Positions 1-8,171 of a stretch of 34,023 nt of DNA are shown in pieces. Every line of letters starts with the position of its first letter. The stretch's first letter is position 1. The notes under the pieces were generated by a model, which made no database searches, was not told the origin of the DNA, and saw only the letters and a program-made list of their open reading frames with translations. A program made the position numbers and the translations under genes. The stretch lies in the NCBI GenBank assembly GCA_947303085.1, contig CAMYXP010000005.1:135046-169068 (forward strand). The letters are read 5' to 3'. Source of the stretch: an uncultured Bacteroidales bacterium. GTDB taxonomy: Bacteria > Bacteroidota > Bacteroidia > Bacteroidales > F082.

Positions 1-500
1 TCGTAGTTCAGCGAGCCGTTGATGCCCGGTATCTTCGACATCATCTCGAGGAGTGGCAGATGATACTTATTGTTGTAGAAGTTGATTTCGACCGCTTCGG
101 CTACTATGCCGTTGAGGAGGCCAGATATCTCGACAGCGTCGTATGGCTTGTCGTATTCGAGGCGGAACGACAGCGCTGTTGCGCCGCGGTTGAGTGCGTC
201 GAGGGCTTTTTGATTAGCCTCATGGTAGTCCTTCACTACTATATCTTCGCACACAAGCCAGTCGTTGCCTTCTTTTTTCGTGCTGCGGATGTAAGGAAAC
301 TCACCCGGTTTGGTGTCAAGCCAGGGTATATCCTTCAGATTCTCAGCGCGATAGTACGGCCTTACCTGGAAACCTTCGGCTGTTTTCCAGACAAGTTTCT
401 TGTTGTAATCGGCTCCTTTGAGGTCTTTTTCGATGACAGCTTCCCACTGTTCGGTGGTTACTGGAGGAAATTCCTCAAAAAGTTTTTTGTGGTTACTCAT
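1..500 (-). CDS. mutA: Methylmalonyl-CoA mutase small (beta) subunit, 3' part cut off by the window
   Basis: The minus strand from the ATG at 498-500 is open to the window edge and encodes about 166 residues beginning MSNHKKLFEEFPPVTTEQWE, followed by a KDLKGADYNKKLVWKT segment. I recognise this as the N-terminus of the non-catalytic small subunit of B12-dependent methylmalonyl-CoA mutase. The family interconverts succinyl-CoA and (R)-methylmalonyl-CoA in propionate metabolism, with the large subunit MutB usually encoded next to it; MutB would lie beyond the left edge. A -7 box (TATCTTTG on the minus strand) lies 28 bases upstream of the start, which supports this ATG. The plus-strand frame through the same DNA is only its antisense shadow. 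The family call comes from recognising the sequence; only about a quarter of the protein is visible. Confidence 0.88.
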   Translation of the reverse strand, partial: MSNHKKLFEEFPPVTTEQWEAVIEKDLKGADYNKKLVWKTAEGFQVRPYYRAENLKDIPWLDTKPGEFPYIRSTKKEGNDWLVCEDIVVKDYHEANQKALDALNRGATALSFRLEYDKPYDAVEISGLLNGIVAEAVEINFYNNKYHLPLLEMMSKIPGINGSLNY

Positions 501-527
501 GATTTTAAAATTTTCGAAAATTTTCTG

Positions 528-535
528 CAAAGATA
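528..535 (-). promoter_or_regulatory. -7 box of the mutA promoter
   Basis: The minus strand reads TATCTTTG, matching the Bacteroidota consensus TAnnTTTG, about 28 bases upstream of the mutA ATG. No convincing -33 TTG lies at the usual distance. Confidence 0.6.
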
Positions 536-552
536 CAAATTTTTTTTCTCTA

Positions 553-655
553 TTACTTTTTTCTTGACAAAAAAGTAACCAAAAAGTCAAGCGCCAGCCG
601 AAGCTCGGACCGCCGTCTGGCGCGGGCCACCGCACCTGAGACGATGTGGCGCGAA
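553..655. repeat. Structured intergenic element: AT hairpin followed by a GC-rich block
   Basis: The gene-free stretch 501-877 begins with a perfect 10-bp hairpin (TTACTTTTTT at 553-562, AAAAAAGTAA at 569-578) with loop CTTGAC. That CTTGAC can instead pair with GTCAAG at 586-591. A GC-rich block then runs to about 655 in otherwise AT-rich DNA and contains GCGCCAG (591-597) against CTGGCGC (617-623), enclosing CCGA/TCGG. From memory, similar AAAAAAGTAACC-type elements recur in Bacteroidota intergenic DNA, so a dispersed repeat is likely; I cannot confirm copies elsewhere. No gene is visible between 656 and 803, which is plain AT-rich sequence. Confidence 0.45.
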
Positions 656-803
656 GCGACCAAAATAATTTTGAATCTTTCGATTCTATGTTATTGATTA
701 TAAAGACATTATCTTTAATTGTTAAAATTTATTAACAATTCGGAGGCACTTTTGTGATTCAAAACAATGTTGATTATCAATTTGTTAGATTCGATTTTTT
801 AAC

Positions 804-850
804 TTAGTCGTTTTTCGTACGACTAATTGAAATGGGTGGTTGTAACTTTG
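804..850 (+). promoter_or_regulatory. Promoter and possible operator of the ORF6N gene
   Basis: A -7 box TAACTTTG lies at 843-850, 28 bases before the ATG at 878. A perfect 8-bp inverted repeat, TTAGTCGT (804-811) and ACGACTAA (819-826), sits about where the -33 region should be, so a bound dimer there could block transcription. The promoter is a direct motif match; the operator role is inferred from position only. Confidence 0.5.
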
Positions 851-877
851 CGGCGAAAATTAAAATTTTTTACAACA

Positions 878-1435
878 ATGAAAAAGAAAGAAGTTATTAA
901 AATTGAGCAGGTTGAGGAAAAGATTCTCATACTGCGAGGGGTTAGAGTAATTATCGACGCCGATGTAGCTTGGCTTTACGGTGTTGAGACAAGAGAAATC
1001 AATCAAGCGGTAAAAAACAATCCGAAAAAGTTTCCGAAAGGGTATGTATTTACTACTAATAACGAAGATTTAGAGGTGATCAAAAATTTTGATCACCTCC
1101 CCACAAGGAAGTTTTCTTACGCCAAACCAAAAGCCTTTACGGAAAGGGGTCTTTACATGCTGGCGACCATTTTGAAGAGCGACAGGGCGACGGATACCAC
1201 GATAGCGATTATTGAGGCTTTCGCGAAGTTTAGGGAGCTAGCGAGGACGGTTAACGAGCTGGCGCAGACATCCGACATCCAAACTCAGAAAGGGTTGATG
1301 GATAAAGGAGGCGAAATAATTTCAGACATTATCGGCGACAATTTGGAAACCACCGAAACCGAGTCGGAGTTTGAGTTTAATTTCGCGGTGGTGAAGTTAA
1401 AGCATAAAGTTAAAAGAAAAAAGGATAAAAGTTAA
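878..1435 (+). CDS. ORF6N-domain (KilA-N-related) DNA-binding protein
   Basis: This 185-residue protein carries an ORF6N-type domain at about residues 15-115. The visible family marks are ILRGVRVIIDADVAWLYGV, a VKNNPKKFPKGYVF segment, and KAFTERGLYMLATIL. ORF6N domains occur in phage and bacterial proteins, often called antirepressor-like, and are thought to bind DNA; the target of this one is unknown. The C-terminal tail is acidic, then very basic (KHKVKRKKDKS). I chose the ATG at 878, not the in-frame ATG at 831 or TTG at 827, because a -7 box (TAACTTTG, 843-850) would start transcription near 854. The coding sequence contains a perfect 27-base palindrome at 1073-1099. Two tandem hairpins follow the stop immediately. 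Confidence 0.85.
   Translation: MKKKEVIKIEQVEEKILILRGVRVIIDADVAWLYGVETREINQAVKNNPKKFPKGYVFTTNNEDLEVIKNFDHLPTRKFSYAKPKAFTERGLYMLATILKSDRATDTTIAIIEAFAKFRELARTVNELAQTSDIQTQKGLMDKGGEIISDIIGDNLETTETESEFEFNFAVVKLKHKVKRKKDKS
1073..1099. repeat. Perfect 13-bp inverted repeat inside the ORF6N coding sequence
   Basis: GAGGTGATCAAAA and its exact reverse complement TTTTGATCACCTC flank a single A. The palindrome lies in frame and encodes EVIKNFDHL. Confidence 0.8.
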
Positions 1436-1566
1436 AAGGTCAACCGTACCAAGCGTTGACAAATTAATGAACACGTACGGAATTGACCTTGTTTCTTATA
1501 AAAGTCGACCGTATCAAGCAAGTACCCCTTAACGGGGACCACATACGGAACCGACTTTTTCAGGTG
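1436..1566 (-). ncRNA. Putative structured small RNA: two tandem homologous hairpins
   Basis: Hairpin 1 (1436-1490) pairs AAGGTCAA with TTGACCTT and CCGTAC with GTACGG, with an unpaired AA at 1481-1482. Hairpin 2 (1500-1559) pairs AAAAGTCG with CGACTTTT and CCGTAT with ATACGG, with the same AA at 1549-1550. Both share CCGTAYCAAGC on the 5' side and TACGGAA on the 3' side. Three base pairs differ between copies and all remain paired (G-C/A-T, A-T/G-C, C-G/T-A). Hairpin 2 has an extra apical stem (CCCC/GGGG). A -7 box TAATTTTG on the minus strand at 1568-1575 would start a transcript crossing both hairpins and ending in the T-rich stretch after hairpin 1. On the plus strand the same elements could act as double terminators for the ORF6N gene. 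Structure is seen; the transcript and its strand are inferred. Confidence 0.5.
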
Positions 1567-1567
1567 G

Positions 1568-1575
1568 CAAAATTA
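1568..1575 (-). promoter_or_regulatory. -7 box reading into the tandem hairpins
   Basis: The minus strand reads GTAATTTTGCC, the same extended motif as before the EamA and MATE genes in this window. A TTG at 1601-1599 lies 23 bases upstream, slightly longer than the usual spacing. Confidence 0.45.
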
Positions 1576-1668
1576 CGAATAATTTAGATACATGCAGCCA
1601 ATTATGAAAGATTTTTTGAAAAAAGTTATACAGTCTCAAATTTTCGTCACACCTATTAAAAAAATAAT

Positions 1669-1676
1669 TATATTTG
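1669..1676 (+). promoter_or_regulatory. -7 box of the giant surface protein gene
   Basis: TATATTTG matches TAnnTTTG and would give a leader of about 75 bases before the ATG at 1757. It lies downstream of the tandem hairpins, so those are not part of this gene's leader. Confidence 0.5.
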
Positions 1677-1756
1677 CAGTTCACACTTTTGGAAAAACAA
1701 TTTGTTACAAACCATTGAAAAATAATGAATTAAATAACAAATAAAAATTAAACACT

Positions 1757-4700
1757 ATGAAAAGGAAATTTACATTTTTAATCGCAGCAGCGCTGATGCT
1801 GCTGACAATGATGGCAACCACAGGGACGATGTGGGGGCAAGCTGCAGTAAACACCACTTTATGGGAAGAAACATGGACTGGTGGTGATGCAAACGAAACT
1901 CCTTCTGCCTACGGATTTGAAGGAACAACGGTTTATGGTAATGCAACTTTAAGCTATGCTCAAAGTTCTACAAATACAAAATTGTATGCAGAAGCTTTAG
2001 CTGGAGGAACTTCTCCAGAATTATTATTGTCAAAATCCAATCAAACTTGGACTATCAGCAATATACCAACTGGTCAAGCAACAGAAATGTCTTTAACATT
2101 CCTGTCAAATAAAACTACTTTTGATGTTACTTCAACCACAACAGGAATTACTATATCTGGAAGTGAGAAAAGCTGGACAATATCCGCAAACAATGTTACT
2201 AGTTTTAATTTGACCATTAAGAACACTGGAAGTTCCAATGCTCGTGTTGATAATATTTTGTTGAAGGTTACGACTGCTGGCGGCGGTAGTGGCGATCTGA
2301 AAGATAGCGACCTTGCAATCACAGGAACTCCTGTCGCTCTGAATTTTGACCTTTATAACAATAGTAGTGCTCAGGTTATCCACTATACAACATCGAGCAC
2401 TGGCGCCGTAACGGTGAGCGCAAGCGATTATGTTACAACTTCGGTCAACGAAACTGCAAAAACAATTACTGTGACTCCTACCGCAGTTACTCCAAGTCCA
2501 CAAACAATTACGGTGAGTCAAACTGCTGATGCCACATATAGCGCTGGCTCGGTCACATTTACAGTTACAATTACCAACACTCCACCTGCTTTTACCGTTA
2601 CTCTTGGTGACGACAGCTCCACATTAACAGAAGCCTCATCTGGTGCAGGTGTCACATTACCGACTCGTAGTTCCCTCAATGGTTATGATTTCGCTGGTTG
2701 GTCAGAAACAAACGTCAATCCAGAGACAACAACTGCTCCAACAATTATTGCTGCAGGAGAATATCATCCAACAGCCAATATAACTCTTTATCCTGTTTAC
2801 AGCAAAACCATTGGTGGAGGCGGTTCACAAAATGCAAATGCTAGCGTGACGATTGCTGATTATGCTACTGCACACAATTGGGGAAGTTCTTCATCTACAA
2901 ATCAAAAAAGCATAACTCTCAATAGTGATGTAACGGCCACTTGCAATTCAGGCACAAACTCTGGCAAGTATTACAATGACGGTTGGCGTATCTATCAGAC
3001 AGAAACTGGAAAGATTACAATTACAACAACCAACGGAACACTTACCTCTGTCACATTTACATTTACAGTATCAAATACAGGAACTTTGAATTATAATTCA
3101 TCAGCGATCACTAGCGGAACAGCTGTAAATGTCTCAGGAACTTCTGCCGAATTTACTGTTGGCAATAGTGGATCAGCAACAAATGGTCAAGTTCGTATTA
3201 CTGCCATAAGTGTTAATTATACCATCCAAGGATCTGGCACTACTTACTATTGGAGTTATCCAGTAGCAGCTACTGTTGAAACACCAGCTATTGTAATTGC
3301 CGAAAACCCATTCTATTTCTCAACAACAGCAACTATTACATGCGCCACAGAAGGTGCAGCTATCAAATACAGCTTTGATGGTGCGAATTGGAGCAGCTAT
3401 TCCGCAGCTTTAACAATTACTGAAACTAAGACTATATATGCCAAGGCTAATAAAAATGACAACGAAAGTTCTGTCGCTTCTGTAACCGCCACAAAGAATT
3501 TGGCAGAACCAATAGTTACCATCAATGCCACAGGTATTACCAATACCGATGTATTTACTGGCACAGCTGCTGGTAGTCTTTCTGCATCTGTAACATATAA
3601 CGAGGTTGCCATTGAAGGTGCAACCGTTACGTGGAGTGGAGATGCTGATGCTGTTGCTACTATTGATGCCTCTACAGGTGCTGTTATACTTGTAGCTGCT
3701 GGTTCTGTTACCTTCACTGCGACATATGCAGGCAATGGTGATTACAGCGAAAAAACAGCCACATATCAGATGACAGTTACAAACACCGACCCTAATATTC
3801 CAGGTTCACAAAACAATCCTTACACCGTGGCTCAAGCACGCGCTGCTATTGATGCCGGAATAGGTGTAACAGGAGTTTATGCAACTGGTATTGTTTCGGA
3901 GATAGTTACTGAATATAGCACTCAATGGAGTAACATTACATTTGACATTGTCGATGAATCTGGAGATGCGGTGTCTTTGAGAGCATATCGTTGTGGTGGC
4001 GATGATGCAGCCAATGTACAAGTTAACGATATTGCAGTTATTTATGGTAATTTGACACAATATGGCGAAATTTACGAATTTGCTCAAGGTTGCCAGGTTG
4101 TTTCATTGGAGCATCCTATTGTTACCGAACCTACTATCACTGTCACTCCTGCCACAGTTAATGTCTCTGCCGAAGGCGAAGAAGGCACTCTTTCTGTAAC
4201 TTACGATAACATTAATGAAGTTGTAGCAGAGGTTTATTTCTGCGATGCCCAAGGTGGAACTGCGACTTACGACTGGATTACAGCAGAAATTAACTCTGAT
4301 AAAAATGTTTACTATATTATCTATGCCAATGACGGCGAAGCCCGTACTGCCTATTTGAAAGTTTATGCTTTAGACGACAATGCTGAAAATGTCTATTCCA
4401 ACCTCGTCACTATCAACCAAGATGAATACGTAGCACCTACATACGCTACATTGCCATTCGCATTCAACGGAGGAAAAGCTGACATTGAAAATACAGACGG
4501 TTTAACTCAAGAAGGTCTTGGCTCAGATTACAACGCAACATCCAACCCTACCACCAAACTGAAATTCGACGGTAGTGGCGACTGGTTACTGCTCCAATTC
4601 AGCGAGCGTCCTGGAACACTAACTTTTGATATCAAAGGTAACAGTTTCTCTGGCAGTACATTCAAAGTGCAGACTTCAGAAGATGGTATTACTTATACCG

Positions 4701-7700
4701 ATTTAGAAACATATACTGAACTTGGTGACACTCAAGACGAATCATTCGATAATTTAGATGAAAACGTCCGTTACATCAAGTGGATTTACACTGAGAAGGT
4801 TAATGGTAATGTAGGTTTGGGTAATATTGCTTTGGCAGAATATGTGGCTCCAGTAGCATCTATAACAGTTGATCCGACATTAGTTGAAGTGGATGCTGCA
4901 GAACATGAGGGATATATTGGTATCGCCTATCAGAACTTAACCATCAATCAAGCAAGTGATTTCGGGATCCAATTCTATGATAGCGAAGATCATGAACTCA
5001 ATGGTAATGCTGAGCCAGATTGGGTAACAGCAGAACCAACAACACAAAGTGGTGAAGAAGGATATTTCGTATATTATTTAATTGAGGAAAACGACGATGA
5101 AGCACGCACTGCTTACTTTAAAGTTTGGGCGCTTGATGATACCGAACCTGTTTACTCAAATCTTGTTACAGTTTCACAAGCTGCTCCTGTTGTTTTACCA
5201 CCTGTAATTAACGCCGAAGATATTGAAATTGCATATGATGCCACCTCTGGCGTAATTGATTATACCATCGACAATCCTGATACAGGAGTTAGTTTATCAG
5301 CAAATTCAGACGACGATTGGATTAGTGACATTACAATTAGCGAAAGCCAAGTTTCTTTCACAACAACAGTTAACGAAGGTAACACCGACCGTATCGGTAC
5401 AATTACGCTTTCATACACAGGTGCTGAAGACAAAGCTGTTACAGTCACACAAGGACATCATGTTGTTGATTATGCGACATTGCCGTTCGAATGGGAAGGT
5501 GGTCCAAGAAGTGAATTTGAAGCATTAAATGGAACTTCAACTTATAGCGTAGGCGATTATGGCGACAACCAAGGCGTTTACAGAATGAAACTTGACGGCA
5601 CTGATGATTATATCCAAGTGAAAACTAACGAACAGCCGGGTATTGTTACAATTGGCGTCAAGATGATTGGCGGTGCAACGACTTCAACACTTACCGTACA
5701 AGGTTCTGCAGATGGCACTACATTTACAAATGTTGAAGCATTGACAATTAGTGGTTCTCAAAACGACGAGCTTACTCTTACAACGACGAATGACTTCGTC
5801 GCTACTGACAGATATGTGAGATTGTTGTTCACCAAAGGTTCAAACGTCGGTGTCGGTCCTATCACAATCACAAAATTCACAACCGACCCTGTAATTGTTG
5901 CTGAAGATACGGAAATTGCTTGCGATGCGACTGCTGGCGAGATAGTATATTTTATCACCAATCCTGTTGACGGTGGAGTTTTGACAGCCAACACTACAGC
6001 CGAATGGCTTACAATCGGCACAGTAGGTGAGACTGTTCCATTCATTTGCGAAGCAAATACCGAAGCAACAGCACGTGAAGCAACTGTCACACTTACTTAC
6101 ACTTATGGTGACAGCCAGACAGTTACGAAAGACGTTACAGTTACACAGGCTGCTTACATTATCGACTATGCAGAGATGCCGTTTGATTTTGACGGTGGTA
6201 GAGCCGACATTGAAACCACCAATGGTTTGACACAATCAGGTCTTGACACAGATTATGGTTCATCACCTAAACTTAAATTCAAGACTCAAGGTACTACAGT
6301 TACTCTGAAACTCAATGCGGCACCTGTCTCATTGTCATACGACATCAAGGGTAACAGCTTCTCTGACGGTCAATTCGATGTGGAATACTCAGCTGATGGT
6401 GAAACATACACCAACTTAGTATCATACACTGAACTTGGCAACACGCAATACGTATTGCACACCGACTTTGACAGCAATGTGAGATACATCAGATGGATTT
6501 ACACCACAAAAGTCAATGGTAATGTGGCATTAGGCAACATCCACGCCACCGAACATTACGACACTTATGGTGATGTCATTTTCGACAATCTTGATCTCAC
6601 TGCAAGTTCAGAGTCATTGATTATCCACGAAGGTTCAGTGGTTACAGTAACCGGCACATTAATCAACAACAGCCCTGACAACCTCATCATTCAAGACGGC
6701 GGTCAGCTTATCCATGAAAGCGATGTGGCTGCTACCGTGCAGAAGAATATTACAGCATATACCGCTAAAGATGGCGACGGATGGTATCTGATCGCTACAC
6801 CGGTTGAGACTATTGATAAAAGCGTAGTGGCAGGCACAACCTACGACCTGTTCTTATACAGCGAGCCAGATGCAATGTGGTATGCGCATTGGGATAATCC
6901 TGGATTCCAAACGCTCAATCGCGGCCAAGGTTACCTTTATGCAAATGCAGAAAATAAGACCATCAATTATGAAGGTTTGATGAAGGCTACAAATTCTAAC
7001 ATCAATATACCTCTGAACTACACCAGCACATTAAGCGATGCTGTGAGAGGCTTCAACCTCGTTGGTAACCCGTTCACACGCAACCTTGTATTAGGTGACA
7101 TGAAATTGGGTGGAGCCAACCTCACAACATACTATGTTACCAACACCGACCGTACAGCACTTCAAGCAATCACATCAGATGCATACCAAATCAAACCTGG
7201 TGAAGGCTTCTTCGTCCAAGCAACCCCAGCATCACAGCAGTTGTCGTTCAACGTGTCATCAAAAGATGATATCGATTTCAGATACATCAAAATCGTTGCA
7301 GGAAATGAAAATGGTTACGATAACGCATACATCCAGATGGGCGATTGCAACACCCTGCGTAAGATGAACATCGCCAACAAGACAGAAGTTTACGTCATGG
7401 ACGGTGAGGATGACTACGCAGCAGCAAGAGTTGAAGAACTCGAAGGCTCGATGCCGGTACACTTCAAGGCTATCGCAGACGGTGAATACACCATCACAAT
7501 CGAAGCCAAATACACCGATGTTTATTACATGCATCTCTTCGACAACTTCACAGGCGAAGATATCGACTTGATGCTCGAACCTAGCTACACATTCCATGCT
7601 GCAGCTGAGGATGCTGAGAATCGTTTCCTCCTTGTATTCGACTTCAACAACCACTTAAGTGTTAATGAAAACTACACCAACGACGTCTTCGCATACCAAT

Positions 7701-7879
7701 ATGGTGACGAAATCATCATCAACGGTGAAGGCGAATTGCAGATCTTCGACGTTATGGGCCGCATGGTTCTGAACACCAAGGTCAACGGCGTACAAAGCTT
7801 CAACGTTCCATCGAACGGTGTTTACATCTTAAGAATCATTGGAAATGATATTAAGACACAGAAAATCGTTGTTAAATAA
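1757..7879 (+). CDS. Giant multidomain T9SS-secreted surface protein (2040 residues)
   Basis: A signal peptide (about residues 1-29, ending near MWGQA) is followed by many beta-sandwich modules. Visible modules: an InlB/Listeria-Bacteroides-type repeat (about 278-348); a chitobiase-C-terminal-like domain (about 506-580, AAIKYSFDGANW); a Big_2-like Ig domain (about 584-675); an OB-fold-like segment (about 683-786); and several BACON-like domains ending in VTVSQ or VTVTQ. A module of about 135 residues starting YATLPFxxxGG occurs three times (about 895-1031, 1238-1375, 1468-1601). Residues about 1612-1965 form a module shared with the surface protein at the right end of the window. The last 70 residues are a T9SS sorting domain (GEGELQIFDVMGRMV ... 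GVYILRI ... KIVVK). BACON domains are proposed to bind carbohydrate or mucin, so adhesion is plausible but unproven. No catalytic domain was recognised. A small PLGSGL-tail gene follows after 21 bases. Confidence 0.85.
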   Translation: MKRKFTFLIAAALMLLTMMATTGTMWGQAAVNTTLWEETWTGGDANETPSAYGFEGTTVYGNATLSYAQSSTNTKLYAEALAGGTSPELLLSKSNQTWTISNIPTGQATEMSLTFLSNKTTFDVTSTTTGITISGSEKSWTISANNVTSFNLTIKNTGSSNARVDNILLKVTTAGGGSGDLKDSDLAITGTPVALNFDLYNNSSAQVIHYTTSSTGAVTVSASDYVTTSVNETAKTITVTPTAVTPSPQTITVSQTADATYSAGSVTFTVTITNTPPAFTVTLGDDSSTLTEASSGAGVTLPTRSSLNGYDFAGWSETNVNPETTTAPTIIAAGEYHPTANITLYPVYSKTIGGGGSQNANASVTIADYATAHNWGSSSSTNQKSITLNSDVTATCNSGTNSGKYYNDGWRIYQTETGKITITTTNGTLTSVTFTFTVSNTGTLNYNSSAITSGTAVNVSGTSAEFTVGNSGSATNGQVRITAISVNYTIQGSGTTYYWSYPVAATVETPAIVIAENPFYFSTTATITCATEGAAIKYSFDGANWSSYSAALTITETKTIYAKANKNDNESSVASVTATKNLAEPIVTINATGITNTDVFTGTAAGSLSASVTYNEVAIEGATVTWSGDADAVATIDASTGAVILVAAGSVTFTATYAGNGDYSEKTATYQMTVTNTDPNIPGSQNNPYTVAQARAAIDAGIGVTGVYATGIVSEIVTEYSTQWSNITFDIVDESGDAVSLRAYRCGGDDAANVQVNDIAVIYGNLTQYGEIYEFAQGCQVVSLEHPIVTEPTITVTPATVNVSAEGEEGTLSVTYDNINEVVAEVYFCDAQGGTATYDWITAEINSDKNVYYIIYANDGEARTAYLKVYALDDNAENVYSNLVTINQDEYVAPTYATLPFAFNGGKADIENTDGLTQEGLGSDYNATSNPTTKLKFDGSGDWLLLQFSERPGTLTFDIKGNSFSGSTFKVQTSEDGITYTDLETYTELGDTQDESFDNLDENVRYIKWIYTEKVNGNVGLGNIALAEYVAPVASITVDPTLVEVDAAEHEGYIGIAYQNLTINQASDFGIQFYDSEDHELNGNAEPDWVTAEPTTQSGEEGYFVYYLIEENDDEARTAYFKVWALDDTEPVYSNLVTVSQAAPVVLPPVINAEDIEIAYDATSGVIDYTIDNPDTGVSLSANSDDDWISDITISESQVSFTTTVNEGNTDRIGTITLSYTGAEDKAVTVTQGHHVVDYATLPFEWEGGPRSEFEALNGTSTYSVGDYGDNQGVYRMKLDGTDDYIQVKTNEQPGIVTIGVKMIGGATTSTLTVQGSADGTTFTNVEALTISGSQNDELTLTTTNDFVATDRYVRLLFTKGSNVGVGPITITKFTTDPVIVAEDTEIACDATAGEIVYFITNPVDGGVLTANTTAEWLTIGTVGETVPFICEANTEATAREATVTLTYTYGDSQTVTKDVTVTQAAYIIDYAEMPFDFDGGRADIETTNGLTQSGLDTDYGSSPKLKFKTQGTTVTLKLNAAPVSLSYDIKGNSFSDGQFDVEYSADGETYTNLVSYTELGNTQYVLHTDFDSNVRYIRWIYTTKVNGNVALGNIHATEHYDTYGDVIFDNLDLTASSESLIIHEGSVVTVTGTLINNSPDNLIIQDGGQLIHESDVAATVQKNITAYTAKDGDGWYLIATPVETIDKSVVAGTTYDLFLYSEPDAMWYAHWDNPGFQTLNRGQGYLYANAENKTINYEGLMKATNSNINIPLNYTSTLSDAVRGFNLVGNPFTRNLVLGDMKLGGANLTTYYVTNTDRTALQAITSDAYQIKPGEGFFVQATPASQQLSFNVSSKDDIDFRYIKIVAGNENGYDNAYIQMGDCNTLRKMNIANKTEVYVMDGEDDYAAARVEELEGSMPVHFKAIADGEYTITIEAKYTDVYYMHLFDNFTGEDIDLMLEPSYTFHAAAEDAENRFLLVFDFNNHLSVNENYTNDVFAYQYGDEIIINGEGELQIFDVMGRMVLNTKVNGVQSFNVPSNGVYILRIIGNDIKTQKIVVK

Positions 7880-7900
7880 TTAAAAAGAAAGGGATTTACT

Positions 7901-8167
7901 ATGAAAAAGATATTATTAGCAGTTGCAATCGTTCTTTCGATGAGTTTGTGCTCATACGCACAATATAACAGCGACAATTTCTTTATGGATTGGAATGATG
8001 TCAGTAATGGCATCGACAATAATGACAACTTCGGCAATGGTATGAGAGACCCAGGGTTCCCTAACCATGGCGGAGGCAACACCGGTGCTCCTCTTGGCAG
8101 CGGCTTGGTTGTGCTCACTGCACTCGGCGCAGGATACGTTGTCGCGAGACGCAAACGCGAAGCATAA
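7901..8167 (+). CDS. Small secreted protein with C-terminal PLGSGL-type membrane tail
   Basis: This 88-residue protein has a signal peptide (MKKILLAVAIVLSMSLCSYA, then Q), an Asn/Asp/Gly-rich middle of about 40 residues, and a tail APLGSGLVVLTALGAGYVVA followed by RRKREA. The layout of short motif, hydrophobic helix and basic end resembles C-terminal sorting tails; the PID-CTERM tails of Bacteroidota have a similar Px(D/G)xG start. Processing or anchoring is inferred from this layout. The gene lies 21 bases after the giant T9SS gene, probably in the same transcript. A close relative of the tail occurs at 31164-31424, also directly after a large T9SS gene. The function is unknown. Confidence 0.8.
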   Translation: MKKILLAVAIVLSMSLCSYAQYNSDNFFMDWNDVSNGIDNNDNFGNGMRDPGFPNHGGGNTGAPLGSGLVVLTALGAGYVVARRKREA

Positions 8168-8171
8168 ATGA

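Noticed and set aside
60..578. Open plus-strand frame of 172 codons at the left edge
   Set aside because: It is antisense to the recognisable methylmalonyl-CoA mutase small subunit on the minus strand and its product is low-complexity with no family resemblance.
1436..1560. Tandem hairpins as a short CRISPR array or type III toxin-antitoxin RNA repeats
   Set aside because: Only two units exist, they differ in length and loop, and there is no cas gene or ToxN-like nuclease next to them.
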